Counted from the stretch's first letter, positions 1 through 5,542 are shown. The stretch is DNA of 5,542 bases from Micrococcales bacterium (GCA_030537915.1 JAUNUZ010000185.1:1-5542), one strand, 5' to 3'. Program-made: numbers and translations. Notes: a model not told the origin generated them from the letters alone.

Positions 1-1
1 G

Positions 2-1534
2 CGCACCGCGCTCGTCCTGCTGTTCCTCGTCGCGGTCGCCGCGATCCCCGGCTCGATCTTCCCCCAGCGCGATATCGACGCGTCGGCCGTGGCGACCTAC
101 CTGAAGAACAACCCGACGTGGGGGCCCTGGGCCGACCGGCTCCGGCTCTTCGACGTCTTCACCTCGCCGTGGTTCTCCGCGATCTACCTTTTGCTCGTCG
201 TCTCGCTGCTCGGCTGCATCGTCCCGCGCACCCGGCTGCACTGGCGCGCGTTGCGCACCCCGCCGCCGAGGGCGCCCGCCCACCTGAGCCGTCTGCGCGA
301 GTTCCGCGAGTTCGATGTCGATGCGCCGCCCGAGCAGGTCGCCTCGGTGGCCCGCGCCGCGCTGCGCTCGTCGCGATACCGATTGCGAGAGGCCGATGCG
401 GGTGCGCAGGTGGCTCCTACCCCTGCTGCCAGCGCATCCGGTGGGGTGGCGCGGATCGACGTCGCCGCCGAGTCCGGCTACCTTCGCGAGACTGGCAACC
501 TCGCCTTCCACATCGGCGTCGTCGTCGTGACGATCGCGCTGGCCTGGGGTTACCTGGTCGGCTGGAAGGCGGACCGGATCCTGCCGGTCGGGGGATCGGT
601 GACGAACACCCTGTCGGGCTACGACGCGTTCTCGGCGGGCCCGCTGGTGAACACCGACGCGCTCGTTCCCTTCACGATCAAGCTCGACTCCCTCGCGGTG
701 CGCTTCGAAGAGGATGCTGGGGGTGCTCAGTTCGGGGCGGCGCGCGACTTCTCGGCGCAGACCACGGTGACGCCGGCGCCGGGTGCGGCGCCGGAGCAGC
801 GGCGGCTCGCGGTCAACGCGCCGCTGAACTTCGGGGACGCTTCGGTCTACCTGCTGGGGAATGGCTACGCGCCGGTCATCACGGTGCGAGACGCCAAGGG
901 CGCAGTGCTCTATCGGCAGGCGACGCCGTTCCTGCCGCAGGACGGGGTCTACACCTCGTCCGGAGCGGTCAAGGTGGTCGGCGCGACACCCAAGCAACTG
1001 GGCTTCAGCGGGCTTTTCCTGCCGACGGCGTACATGACCCCGGACGGGCCAGCGTCGGCCTTCCCGGACGCGCGCAATCCGACGCTGGTGCTCACCGGGT
1101 GGGTGGGCGAGCTCATGGCCAAGGGGCCGCAGTCCGTTTACACGCTCGACACCTCGGGGATGTCCCAGCTGCGCGGCGCGGACGGCAAGCCGCTGCAGAT
1201 CGTGCTCACCCCGGGCCAGAGCGTTACCCTGCCCGACGGGCTCGGCTCGATCACGCTGGAGCGAGTAGAGCGATGGGCAGGCCTGTCGACCCGCTATGAT
1301 CCGGCGCGGCCGCTGGCGCTCGGTGCGAGCCTCGTCTGCCTCGTCGGGCTTTTGGGGTCGCTGCTCATCAAGCGACGGCGGGTCTTCGTGCGCGTGACCG
1401 CGACGGCCGACGGGCGCAGCGCGGTGCAGGTAGGCGCGTTGGCCCGCGGCGAGGACGCGATGCTCGCACAGTCGGTCGACGCCCTAGCGACGCGCCTGGG
1501 CGCCGAAGCCGACCAGCCGGGCGTCGTAGGCTAA
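2..1534 (+). CDS. resB: Cytochrome c biogenesis protein ResB (5' end cut by window edge)
   Basis: ResB is the large partner of the System II (Ccs) cytochrome c synthase and works with CcsB/ResC to deliver heme to apocytochrome c outside the membrane. The frame is open from base 2. Before the GTG at 89 it encodes a hydrophobic helix ending in PGSIFPQR, the usual first helix of ResB, so that GTG is internal and the true start lies upstream. Counting from base 2 there are 510 visible residues with membrane helices near 3-20, 54-75, 168-186 and 437-457. The helix pair around 54-186 flanks a cytoplasmic loop, and the stretch 187-436 is the extracytoplasmic domain. H170 (LAFHIGVV) sits at the start of helix 3, where this family keeps a heme-relay histidine. 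A Pro/Ala-rich patch at about 137-147 looks like a flexible spacer. The gene ends in TAA and is followed 85 bases later by ccsB, its obligate partner. The family call is secure; the missing N-terminus is probably a few tens of residues. Confidence 0.95.
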   Translation, partial: RTALVLLFLVAVAAIPGSIFPQRDIDASAVATYLKNNPTWGPWADRLRLFDVFTSPWFSAIYLLLVVSLLGCIVPRTRLHWRALRTPPPRAPAHLSRLREFREFDVDAPPEQVASVARAALRSSRYRLREADAGAQVAPTPAASASGGVARIDVAAESGYLRETGNLAFHIGVVVVTIALAWGYLVGWKADRILPVGGSVTNTLSGYDAFSAGPLVNTDALVPFTIKLDSLAVRFEEDAGGAQFGAARDFSAQTTVTPAPGAAPEQRRLAVNAPLNFGDASVYLLGNGYAPVITVRDAKGAVLYRQATPFLPQDGVYTSSGAVKVVGATPKQLGFSGLFLPTAYMTPDGPASAFPDARNPTLVLTGWVGELMAKGPQSVYTLDTSGMSQLRGADGKPLQIVLTPGQSVTLPDGLGSITLERVERWAGLSTRYDPARPLALGASLVCLVGLLGSLLIKRRRVFVRVTATADGRSAVQVGALARGEDAMLAQSVDALATRLGAEADQPGVVG

Positions 1535-1553
1535 GACGCACGACCCCCGCCGC

Positions 1554-1578
1554 GACGCCCCCGGCCTGCCGAAGCGTC
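1554..1578 (+). other. Weak possible hairpin in the resB-ccsB spacer
   Basis: GACGC at 1554-1558 can pair with GCGTC at 1574-1578, and CGG at 1562-1564 with CCG at 1569-1571, giving a small stem with an internal loop in the 85-base spacer. No U-run follows, so it is not a canonical terminator. It could slow or partly uncouple transcription between resB and ccsB, or be chance in GC-rich DNA. The rest of the spacer holds nothing else I can name apart from the ccsB ribosome binding site. Confidence 0.2.
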
Positions 1579-1605
1579 ACGACGATCATCTACACCGGAG
1601 CAGTC

Positions 1606-1610
1606 GGGAG
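1606..1610 (+). promoter_or_regulatory. Ribosome binding site of ccsB
   Basis: GGGAG ends 9 bases before the ATG at 1620. It is the only purine-rich Shine-Dalgarno match close to an ATG in the spacer after resB, and it fixes the ccsB start at 1620. Confidence 0.7.
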
Positions 1611-1619
1611 CCGCAGCGC

Positions 1620-2663
1620 ATGGACAGCCAGAGCCTGGCGAACCTGTCGAACCTCATTCTCTACGGGGCGATGGGGATCCTCGCCTTGACGATGATCGCC
1701 TTCGCGGTGCATTTGGCGTACATGTCATCGCCGAAGGTGGTGCGCGGCCCGGCTGCCCAGCGCGAACGGACCCCGGTCTCGGTCGGGGCGGCGAGCGCGG
1801 ATGCGCCAGAATTCAGGGCGGATGGCCCCGCGGGGCGCGAGCCGCCCGTCTCGGCGCCGGCTCACCCCGACGCCGCGGACCGCGCCGACCTGGGCACCCG
1901 CGCCGGCGGGACGGCGATGTCCCTGGCTTGGCTGGGCACCCTGCTGCTCGGCTTCTCGATCGTGCTCCGCGGGCTGTCTGTGCGCCGGGCCCCAGTGAGC
2001 AACATGTTCGAATTCGCTTGCGCCGCGTCACTGCTGGTGTTGCTCGTCTACCTCGTCCTGGCAATGCGCCGGCCGCTTCGCTGGCTTGGGCTCTTCATCG
2101 TCACGCCGGTGCTGCTCGCGCTGGGTCTGGCGATCACGGTCTGGTACACGCTCGCGAGCGAGCTCGTGCCGTCGCTGAAGAGCACCTGGCTGGTGATCCA
2201 CGTGCCCGTCGCCATCCTGTCGACCGCGATCTTCACGGTCGCCTTCTGTGTGCTGCTCCTGCACCTGTGGCAGGCCCGCGCCGAGGCTTTCCTGGCGGCG
2301 GACCGACCCGTCCGCTTCCGCGGTCTCCTGTCGACGCTGCCCGATTCGGCATCCCTGGACCGGACCGCCTACTCCCTGGTCGTCGTCGCGTTCCCGCTGT
2401 GGACGTTCACGCTCATCGCGGGCGCGATCTGGGGACAGCAGGCGTGGGGAACGTACTGGAGCTGGGACCCCAAGGAGGTGTGGACATTCGTCATCTGGAC
2501 GATCTACGCCGCCTACCTGCACGCCCGTGCGACGAGCGGGTGGAGCCTGCGCACCGCGAACACGATTGCCGTCGTCGGCTACCTCGCGATCATCGTCAAC
2601 TTCACGATCGTCAACTACTACTTCCCCGGCATGCACTCCTACTCCGGATTGGTGAGTCCCTGA
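1620..2663 (+). CDS. ccsB: Cytochrome c synthase subunit CcsB (CcsA/ResC-type heme handling protein)
   Basis: CcsB carries the heme-handling WWD domain of the System II synthase and, with ResB, attaches heme to the CXXCH site of apocytochromes. The 347-residue protein shows about eight membrane helices (near 12-34, 100-119, 127-148, 152-176, 186-214, 250-270, 283-302 and 313-334). The WWD signature is at 271-286 (WGQQAWGTYW, then SWDPKE). H194 (IHVP) and H339 (MHSY) flank the WWD on the outer face and match the two external heme-ligand histidines of the family; H301 (YLHAR) matches the membrane histidine. The conserved RAPVSNMFEF loop is at 123-132. Helix counting puts the N-terminus outside and a long Pro/Ala/charged linker (about 40-97) in the cytoplasm. 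The length is close to that usual in actinobacteria. The ATG at 1620 is supported by GGGAG at 1606-1610. The stop overlaps the next start by one base. The symbol varies: mycobacterial annotation calls this protein CcsA, Bacillus calls it ResC. Confidence 0.96.
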   Translation: MDSQSLANLSNLILYGAMGILALTMIAFAVHLAYMSSPKVVRGPAAQRERTPVSVGAASADAPEFRADGPAGREPPVSAPAHPDAADRADLGTRAGGTAMSLAWLGTLLLGFSIVLRGLSVRRAPVSNMFEFACAASLLVLLVYLVLAMRRPLRWLGLFIVTPVLLALGLAITVWYTLASELVPSLKSTWLVIHVPVAILSTAIFTVAFCVLLLHLWQARAEAFLAADRPVRFRGLLSTLPDSASLDRTAYSLVVVAFPLWTFTLIAGAIWGQQAWGTYWSWDPKEVWTFVIWTIYAAYLHARATSGWSLRTANTIAVVGYLAIIVNFTIVNYYFPGMHSYSGLVSP

Positions 2664-2983
2664 TGTCCCCCGCGATCCGCTACACGATGGCTCGTATCAC
2701 CATCTTCCTGGTCTGCCTGCTGCTCGGGTGGCTGCTCGGCCTGCGTGACAATCCGCTGCTGCTGCTCCTGCTCGCGACCACCGTGTCGATGCTCATCTCG
2801 CTTTTAGTGCTGCGCTCGATGCGTGAACAGTTCGCGACGCAGGTGGCCGACAAAGTTGAACACCGCTTCGCGACCAAGCAGGTCAAGGCCGCTCGGCGGC
2901 GCAGCGACGAGGTCATCGAGGACGACGAACTCGGGCAGCCGCAGATGCCGAACGAGGCGCCGCAGGATCGTCCCCAGCACTGA
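2663..2983 (+). CDS. DUF4229 small membrane protein, translationally coupled to ccsB
   Basis: The protein has 106 residues and unknown biochemical function. It starts at the ATG overlapping the ccsB TGA (TGATG, bases 2661-2665), with GGTGAG at 2651-2656 as ribosome binding site 6 bases upstream. Two hydrophobic helices (about 12-28 and 31-51) are joined by a short RDNP turn and followed by a charged, probably cytoplasmic tail. The tail is basic at 73-80 (KQVKAARRR) and acidic at 82-89, then Pro/Gln-rich to the end. The RYT start, the NPLLLLL second helix and the length fit the DUF4229 family, which is restricted to actinobacteria and often lies beside ccs or menA genes; that assignment is from memory of the family. 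M9 (ATG at 2687) is a possible but less likely start because it lacks the coupling. Leu48 is encoded by TTA, rare in this genome. The one-base overlap suggests output matched to CcsB, but a role in heme or quinone handling is only inference. Confidence 0.85.
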   Translation: MSPAIRYTMARITIFLVCLLLGWLLGLRDNPLLLLLLATTVSMLISLLVLRSMREQFATQVADKVEHRFATKQVKAARRRSDEVIEDDELGQPQMPNEAPQDRPQH

Positions 2984-2993
2984 TCCGGGGTGG

Positions 2994-3869
2994 TTACAGG
3001 GCTAGGCCGAGCGCGAGCAGCACAGCGTAGGAGAGGGTCAGCGCGGCGGTCCCGGCGAGAACGGGGATCAGCTCGGGACCCTTTGCTCCGGAGCGCAGGC
3101 GTCGCACCGGAGCGACGGCCAACGCCAGGCTCGCGAGTGCGAACAGCGCCCCCGGCTTGCTCATCGCCGCGACGAGGACGCCGGCGAAGGCGACGGCCAG
3201 CAACCCCAGGTAGGCGCGTCGCGCCCCGGCATCGCCGAGCCGGACGGCGACGGTTCGCTTGCCCACGAGGGTGTCACCGGGGATGTCGCGCAGGTTGTTG
3301 GCCATCAGGATCGCGCACGAGAGGGCACCGACCCCCACCGCACCAGCCCAGGCCGGCGCGGTGAGCGCCAGGGCCTGGGTGTACGTTGTGCCGAGGGTGG
3401 CAATCAGTCCGAAGAAGACGAAGACGAAGACCTCGCCCAGACCGAGATAGCCGTAGGGGCGCGAGCCACCCGTGTAGAACCATGCAGCGACGATCGAGGC
3501 GACGCCGAGCGCAATCATGATCCAGGCCCCGGAGACGGCGACGAGCAGCAGCCCCGCGAGCGCGGCGACGCCGAAGCACGCGAAGGCCGCGAGCTTGACC
3601 TGGCGCGGCGGGGCTAGTCGCTGGCCGACCAGCCGGACGGGCCCGACGCGGCGTCCCTCGTCGTCGGTGCCGCGGATGCCGTCGGAGTAGTCGTTGGCGT
3701 AGTTGACGCCGACCTGTAGGGCTGTTGCGACGACAAGAGCCAGGAGGGCGCGCCCCGGGTTCGCCGCCGCGATCGCTGCCGCCGCACCGGTCCCGACGAG
3801 CACGGGCGCGAGGGCCGCGGGCAGTGTGCGTGGGCGGGCTCCCTGGAACCACTGAGCTGGTGTCGCCAT
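2994..3869 (-). CDS. menA: 1,4-dihydroxy-2-naphthoate polyprenyltransferase MenA
   Basis: MenA transfers a polyprenyl chain from its diphosphate to 1,4-dihydroxy-2-naphthoate in the membrane, giving demethylmenaquinone. The 291-residue protein is a UbiA-superfamily enzyme of normal length and is almost entirely hydrophobic helices. The first Asp-rich motif is at 56-63 (NYANDYSD), followed by GIRGTDD and the VGPVRLVGQ segment typical of MenA. The second is at 191-199 (NNLRDIPGD), followed by GKRTVAVRLGD. These motifs bind the Mg2+-prenyl-diphosphate. The ATG at 3869 gives MATPAQWFQGARPRTLPAA, the expected N-terminus of actinobacterial MenA, so the start is trusted although no Shine-Dalgarno sequence lies before it (the ten bases upstream read CCCACCTCTC). 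The gene is last of three minus-strand genes, 84 bases after the PLDc_N gene, and converges on the DUF4229 gene with a 10-base gap. All catalytic residues look intact. Confidence 0.97.
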   Translation of the reverse strand: MATPAQWFQGARPRTLPAALAPVLVGTGAAAAIAAANPGRALLALVVATALQVGVNYANDYSDGIRGTDDEGRRVGPVRLVGQRLAPPRQVKLAAFACFGVAALAGLLLVAVSGAWIMIALGVASIVAAWFYTGGSRPYGYLGLGEVFVFVFFGLIATLGTTYTQALALTAPAWAGAVGVGALSCAILMANNLRDIPGDTLVGKRTVAVRLGDAGARRAYLGLLAVAFAGVLVAAMSKPGALFALASLALAVAPVRRLRSGAKGPELIPVLAGTAALTLSYAVLLALGLAL

Positions 3870-3953
3870 GAGAGGTGGGCTGACTCTTTCGTTCGGTTCG
3901 TCAAGAGGGCGGTCGGGCGTCGGTCCGGTGTCGAACCGCCCCAGGCGCGACTG

Positions 3954-4211
3954 CTAGAGGCGACGAAGGAACTCGGGGTCGTCGTCGGGCCCGCGCGGCC
4001 CTTGCGGACGGCGACCTTGGGGCAGGCTCGGCAGGGTCGGGCGCCCACCCATGTACCAGGCGGTGCCGCCGGCTAACGGGAAGAGGAGGATGACGGCGAC
4101 CCACAGAATCTTGGGCAGGCCCCTGACCTGATCGTCGGGCGTCTGCACGCAGTCGACGAGGGTGTAGATGGTGAAGCCGAGCACGAGCACGGCGAGGACG
4201 AGCCGGAGCAC
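3954..4211 (-). CDS. Small two-helix membrane protein, PLDc_N (phospholipase D nuclease N-terminal) domain
   Basis: This 85-residue protein begins at GTG 4211, chosen because a perfect AGGAGG (4218-4223) lies 6 bases upstream. The frame is open further, to an ATG at 4307, but that would add 32 polar, non-conserved residues and bury the ribosome binding site. The product has helices at about 2-21 and 35-54. Between them is TLVDCVQTPDDQVRGLPK, then LW and FPLAGG, ending the second helix with AWYMGGRP; this is the PLDc_N pattern found before the catalytic region of cardiolipin synthases and also alone in small actinobacterial proteins. No HKD catalytic motif is present, so it is not a phospholipase. 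The tail (56-85) is Pro/Gly/Arg-rich and ends GPDDDPEFLRRL, a C-terminus I recall from many actinobacterial homologues. Leu46 uses TTA. It sits between menE and menA on the same strand. Its function is unknown; a membrane anchor or partner role is inference. Confidence 0.88.
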   Translation of the reverse strand: MLRLVLAVLVLGFTIYTLVDCVQTPDDQVRGLPKILWVAVILLFPLAGGTAWYMGGRPTLPSLPQGRRPQGPRGPDDDPEFLRRL

Positions 4212-4217
4212 GTCATA

Positions 4218-4223
4218 CCTCCT
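4218..4223 (-). promoter_or_regulatory. Perfect Shine-Dalgarno AGGAGG deciding the GTG start at 4211
   Basis: AGGAGG on the minus strand is separated from the GTG at 4211 by six bases (TATGAC). An ATG inside this spacer (at 4216) is in another frame and only three bases or fewer from the site, so GTG is preferred. It is the strongest ribosome binding site I see in the window. Confidence 0.85.
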
Positions 4224-4237
4224 GTCGCGGGTACCCC

Positions 4238-4266
4238 ATTCTCGCACCCCGTGACGGGACTGTCGT
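4238..4266 (-). promoter_or_regulatory. Sigma70-like promoter for the PLDc_N gene (and possibly menA)
   Basis: On the minus strand ACGACA (4266-4261, 4 of 6 matches to TTGACA) is followed after exactly 17 bases by GAGAAT (4243-4238, 4 of 6 matches to TATAAT), with an extended -10 TG at 4246-4245. Transcription would start near 4231, leaving a leader of about 20 bases that contains the AGGAGG. The geometry is good, but each box is only a partial match, so this is a prediction. Confidence 0.5.
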
Positions 4267-4307
4267 GCTACCGACCCCGGGAGCAGCAGACCTGGCTCGG
4301 CTAGCAC
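4265..4307 (-). terminator. Imperfect hairpin directly after menE, possible terminator
   Basis: GTGCTA (4265-4270) pairs with TAGCAC (4302-4307), and CCGA (4271-4274) with TCGG (4297-4300), leaving one bulged base at 4301 and a 22-base loop. The arm begins 12 bases past the menE stop. There is no U-run after it on the minus strand, so it would be a U-less hairpin of the kind often proposed in GC-rich actinobacteria. Its distal arm overlaps the -35 box of the predicted promoter, which fits a boundary between the menE transcript and the next unit. The large loop makes it only moderately stable. Confidence 0.4.
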
Positions 4308-4319
4308 ACCCGGGCAGCG

Positions 4320-5542
4320 CTACTGCTCGGGCGCGAGGGCACGCAGGGCGGCACGGTCCGGCTTGCCGGGCCCGCGCAGCGGGAGCTCGGCAACGGTGAC
4401 CAGGCGGCGGGGGAGGGCAGGTCCGGGCAACTGCGCCCGCAGGGCCTGCTGGATGCGCGGCCATTGCGCGCGAAGCGCCTCGTGCCGCGACGAGGGCGCG
4501 ACCAGGGCCAGCGCGACCGTGTGGCCCCAGCGCTCGTCCGGTACCGCGAAGGCGACGCTGTCGAGGCCGGGGAGCACCCGCGCTACGGCCTCCTGTACGA
4601 CCATGGGCGCGACCTTGAGACCACCGGTAACGATGAGGTCATCGACGCGGCCAAGCACCTGGAGCGTGTTCGCCTCGAGCGTGCCGAGGTCGTCGGTTCG
4701 GAACCAGCGGCGGCCGTCGACCTGCTCGAAGGGCACCCGCCCGCCGGCCCTGCCGACAGCGTCACCCTCGCTGCCCCCGCTGTTGCCCCTAGGTGCTGGG
4801 GTGCCACCGGTCGGCAGGTAGCCGAGGGCCAGAGTCGGGCCGCCGAGGTGGATGCGCCCCGGCGGCGAGCGATCGGTGGCCCGGTCTGCAGCGCCGTGCT
4901 CGCTCGCGGCCTCGTCGGGGCGCACCGCAACCTGGACCCCGGGCAGGGGCCTGCCGTTGTAGACGCAGCCGCCGGCGGTCTCGCTCATCCCGTAGGTCGT
5001 GACAATCCGCAGGCCCTGCCCGCGCGCCCGAGTCAGGACGTCCGAACCGGTCGCGGCGCCCCCGACGAGGACGGCGTCGAAGCTCGCGAGGGCCGTGGTC
5101 GCCGCCAGGTCGTCCAGAAGTCGGGCCAGCTGGGTCGGGACGAGCGAGACGTACCGGCAGCCTCCGCCTGCAGCGCGGGCTCGGGCGACGTCGGCGACGA
5201 ATCCGGCCGCGGTGAACGGTCCCGGCGTCCCCAGCGCCGGCTCGGCGTCCGCGGCCAGGCTGCGCAGGATGACCTGCAGGCCGGCAATGTGTTCTGGGGG
5301 CAGCACGAGCAGCCATCGCCCAGGCCCGCCGAGCACGTCGTGGGTCGCGTCCACCGAGGCGCGCAGCGCGTCCGTGGGCAGGATCGCCCGCTTGGGGTTT
5401 CCGGTCGAGCCCGAGGTCCCGACGGCAAGGCCGGATGGGTAGGCGCGTGTCGACCCCTCGACATCGGGGATGACGCCCGTCGGCGCGTACGGGAGCAGCA
5501 ACGGGCCGACGCCGTCGAGCATCGCCCGCAGCCGGGGGAAGG
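4320..5542 (-). CDS. menE: O-succinylbenzoate--CoA ligase MenE (N-terminus cut by window edge)
   Basis: MenE is an acyl-adenylate-forming enzyme that activates 2-succinylbenzoate with ATP and CoA for menaquinone synthesis in the cytoplasm. The frame is open to base 5542; the ATG at 5522 is preceded in frame by FPRLRA, and family members start some 15-30 residues earlier, so the true start is probably outside. Counting from that ATG (400 residues), the phosphate-binding loop is at 36-44 (TSGSTGNPK), the YGMSE motif at 177-181, the RTDDLG aspartate at 277, the hinge GRVDDLIVTGG at 291-301 and the catalytic lysine at 387 (GPGKPDR). GPGRWLLVLPPEHIAGLQV at 66-84 is typical of actinobacterial MenE. 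Two hydrophilic, low-complexity stretches, about 203-222 and 239-268, lengthen the loops around GRIHLGGPTLALGYL. The gene ends TAG, 108 bases before the PLDc_N start. All catalytic motifs are intact. Confidence 0.95.
   Translation of the reverse strand, partial: FPRLRAMLDGVGPLLLPYAPTGVIPDVEGSTRAYPSGLAVGTSGSTGNPKRAILPTDALRASVDATHDVLGGPGRWLLVLPPEHIAGLQVILRSLAADAEPALGTPGPFTAAGFVADVARARAAGGGCRYVSLVPTQLARLLDDLAATTALASFDAVLVGGAATGSDVLTRARGQGLRIVTTYGMSETAGGCVYNGRPLPGVQVAVRPDEAASEHGAADRATDRSPPGRIHLGGPTLALGYLPTGGTPAPRGNSGGSEGDAVGRAGGRVPFEQVDGRRWFRTDDLGTLEANTLQVLGRVDDLIVTGGLKVAPMVVQEAVARVLPGLDSVAFAVPDERWGHTVALALVAPSSRHEALRAQWPRIQQALRAQLPGPALPRRLVTVAELPLRGPGKPDRAALRALAPEQ

Noticed and set aside
118..1299. 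A 393-codon open frame inside resB in another plus-strand frame
   Set aside because: The translation is Arg/Gly/Ala/Pro-rich with no membrane helices or family motif, while the resB frame gives a coherent four-helix ResB. Long alternative frames are expected at this G+C content.
2028..2636. A 202-codon antisense open frame opposite ccsB
   Set aside because: The product is highly charged, low-complexity and mirrors ccsB codon structure; no domain, no credible ribosome binding site noted.
1928..2662. Upstream extension of the DUF4229 frame through ccsB
   Set aside because: The frame is open from 1928 but the part before 2663 is an Arg/Ala/Pro-rich shadow of ccsB. Only the segment from ATG 2663, with its own ribosome binding site and two helices, looks like a real protein.
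3899..3904. TTGACG as a -35 box for a separate menA promoter
   Set aside because: No -10-like hexamer at 16-19 bases downstream, so a promoter cannot be supported.
4212..4307. N-terminal extension of the PLDc_N protein to an ATG at 4307
   Set aside because: It would place the perfect AGGAGG and the predicted promoter inside the coding region and add 32 polar residues not expected in the family.
4786..4803. CCCC...GGGG dyad inside the menE loop region
   Set aside because: Short stem in GC-rich coding sequence with no positional reason to be regulatory; likely a by-product of Gly/Pro codons.
4363..4821. A 152-codon plus-strand open frame opposite menE
   Set aside because: Arg/Ser/Pro-rich shadow of menE; all adenylation motifs are in the minus-strand frame.

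Overview
The window is a GC-rich (by eye about 70% G+C) chromosomal segment with dense, orthodox coding. The gene families and their order (resB, ccsB, a DUF4229 gene, then menA, a PLDc_N-type small membrane protein and menE on the other strand) indicate an actinobacterium. Micrococcales or a related order is my guess from the protein flavour, not something the sequence proves. I see no RNA gene, mobile element, CRISPR array or integrated element, and no gene-free stretch longer than about 110 bases.

Left half, plus strand: the 3' part of resB (2-1534, cut by the window edge), ccsB (1620-2663) and a DUF4229 gene (2663-2983). ResB and CcsB together form the System II cytochrome c synthase, which exports or relays heme and attaches it to apocytochrome c outside the membrane. 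The DUF4229 gene overlaps the ccsB stop by one base (TGATG), so it is very probably translationally coupled to it.

Right half, minus strand, read right to left: menE (4320-5542, its start lies beyond the window), a two-helix small protein with the PLDc_N fold (3954-4211) and menA (2994-3869). MenE activates O-succinylbenzoate with CoA, and MenA prenylates 1,4-dihydroxy-2-naphthoate, so both serve menaquinone synthesis. A good sigma70-like promoter and a perfect AGGAGG precede the small gene. An imperfect hairpin lies directly after menE.

The two sets converge with only 10 bases between their stop codons. Functionally they form a respiratory neighbourhood: menaquinone is the lipid electron carrier that feeds the cytochrome bc1 complex, whose c-type heme subunit needs ResB/CcsB. 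I find no evidence of a wholly new system. The points most worth a second look are the two uncharacterised small membrane proteins in this neighbourhood, which also hold the only TTA codons I found in the six genes, and the promoter/hairpin arrangement between menE and the PLDc_N gene.
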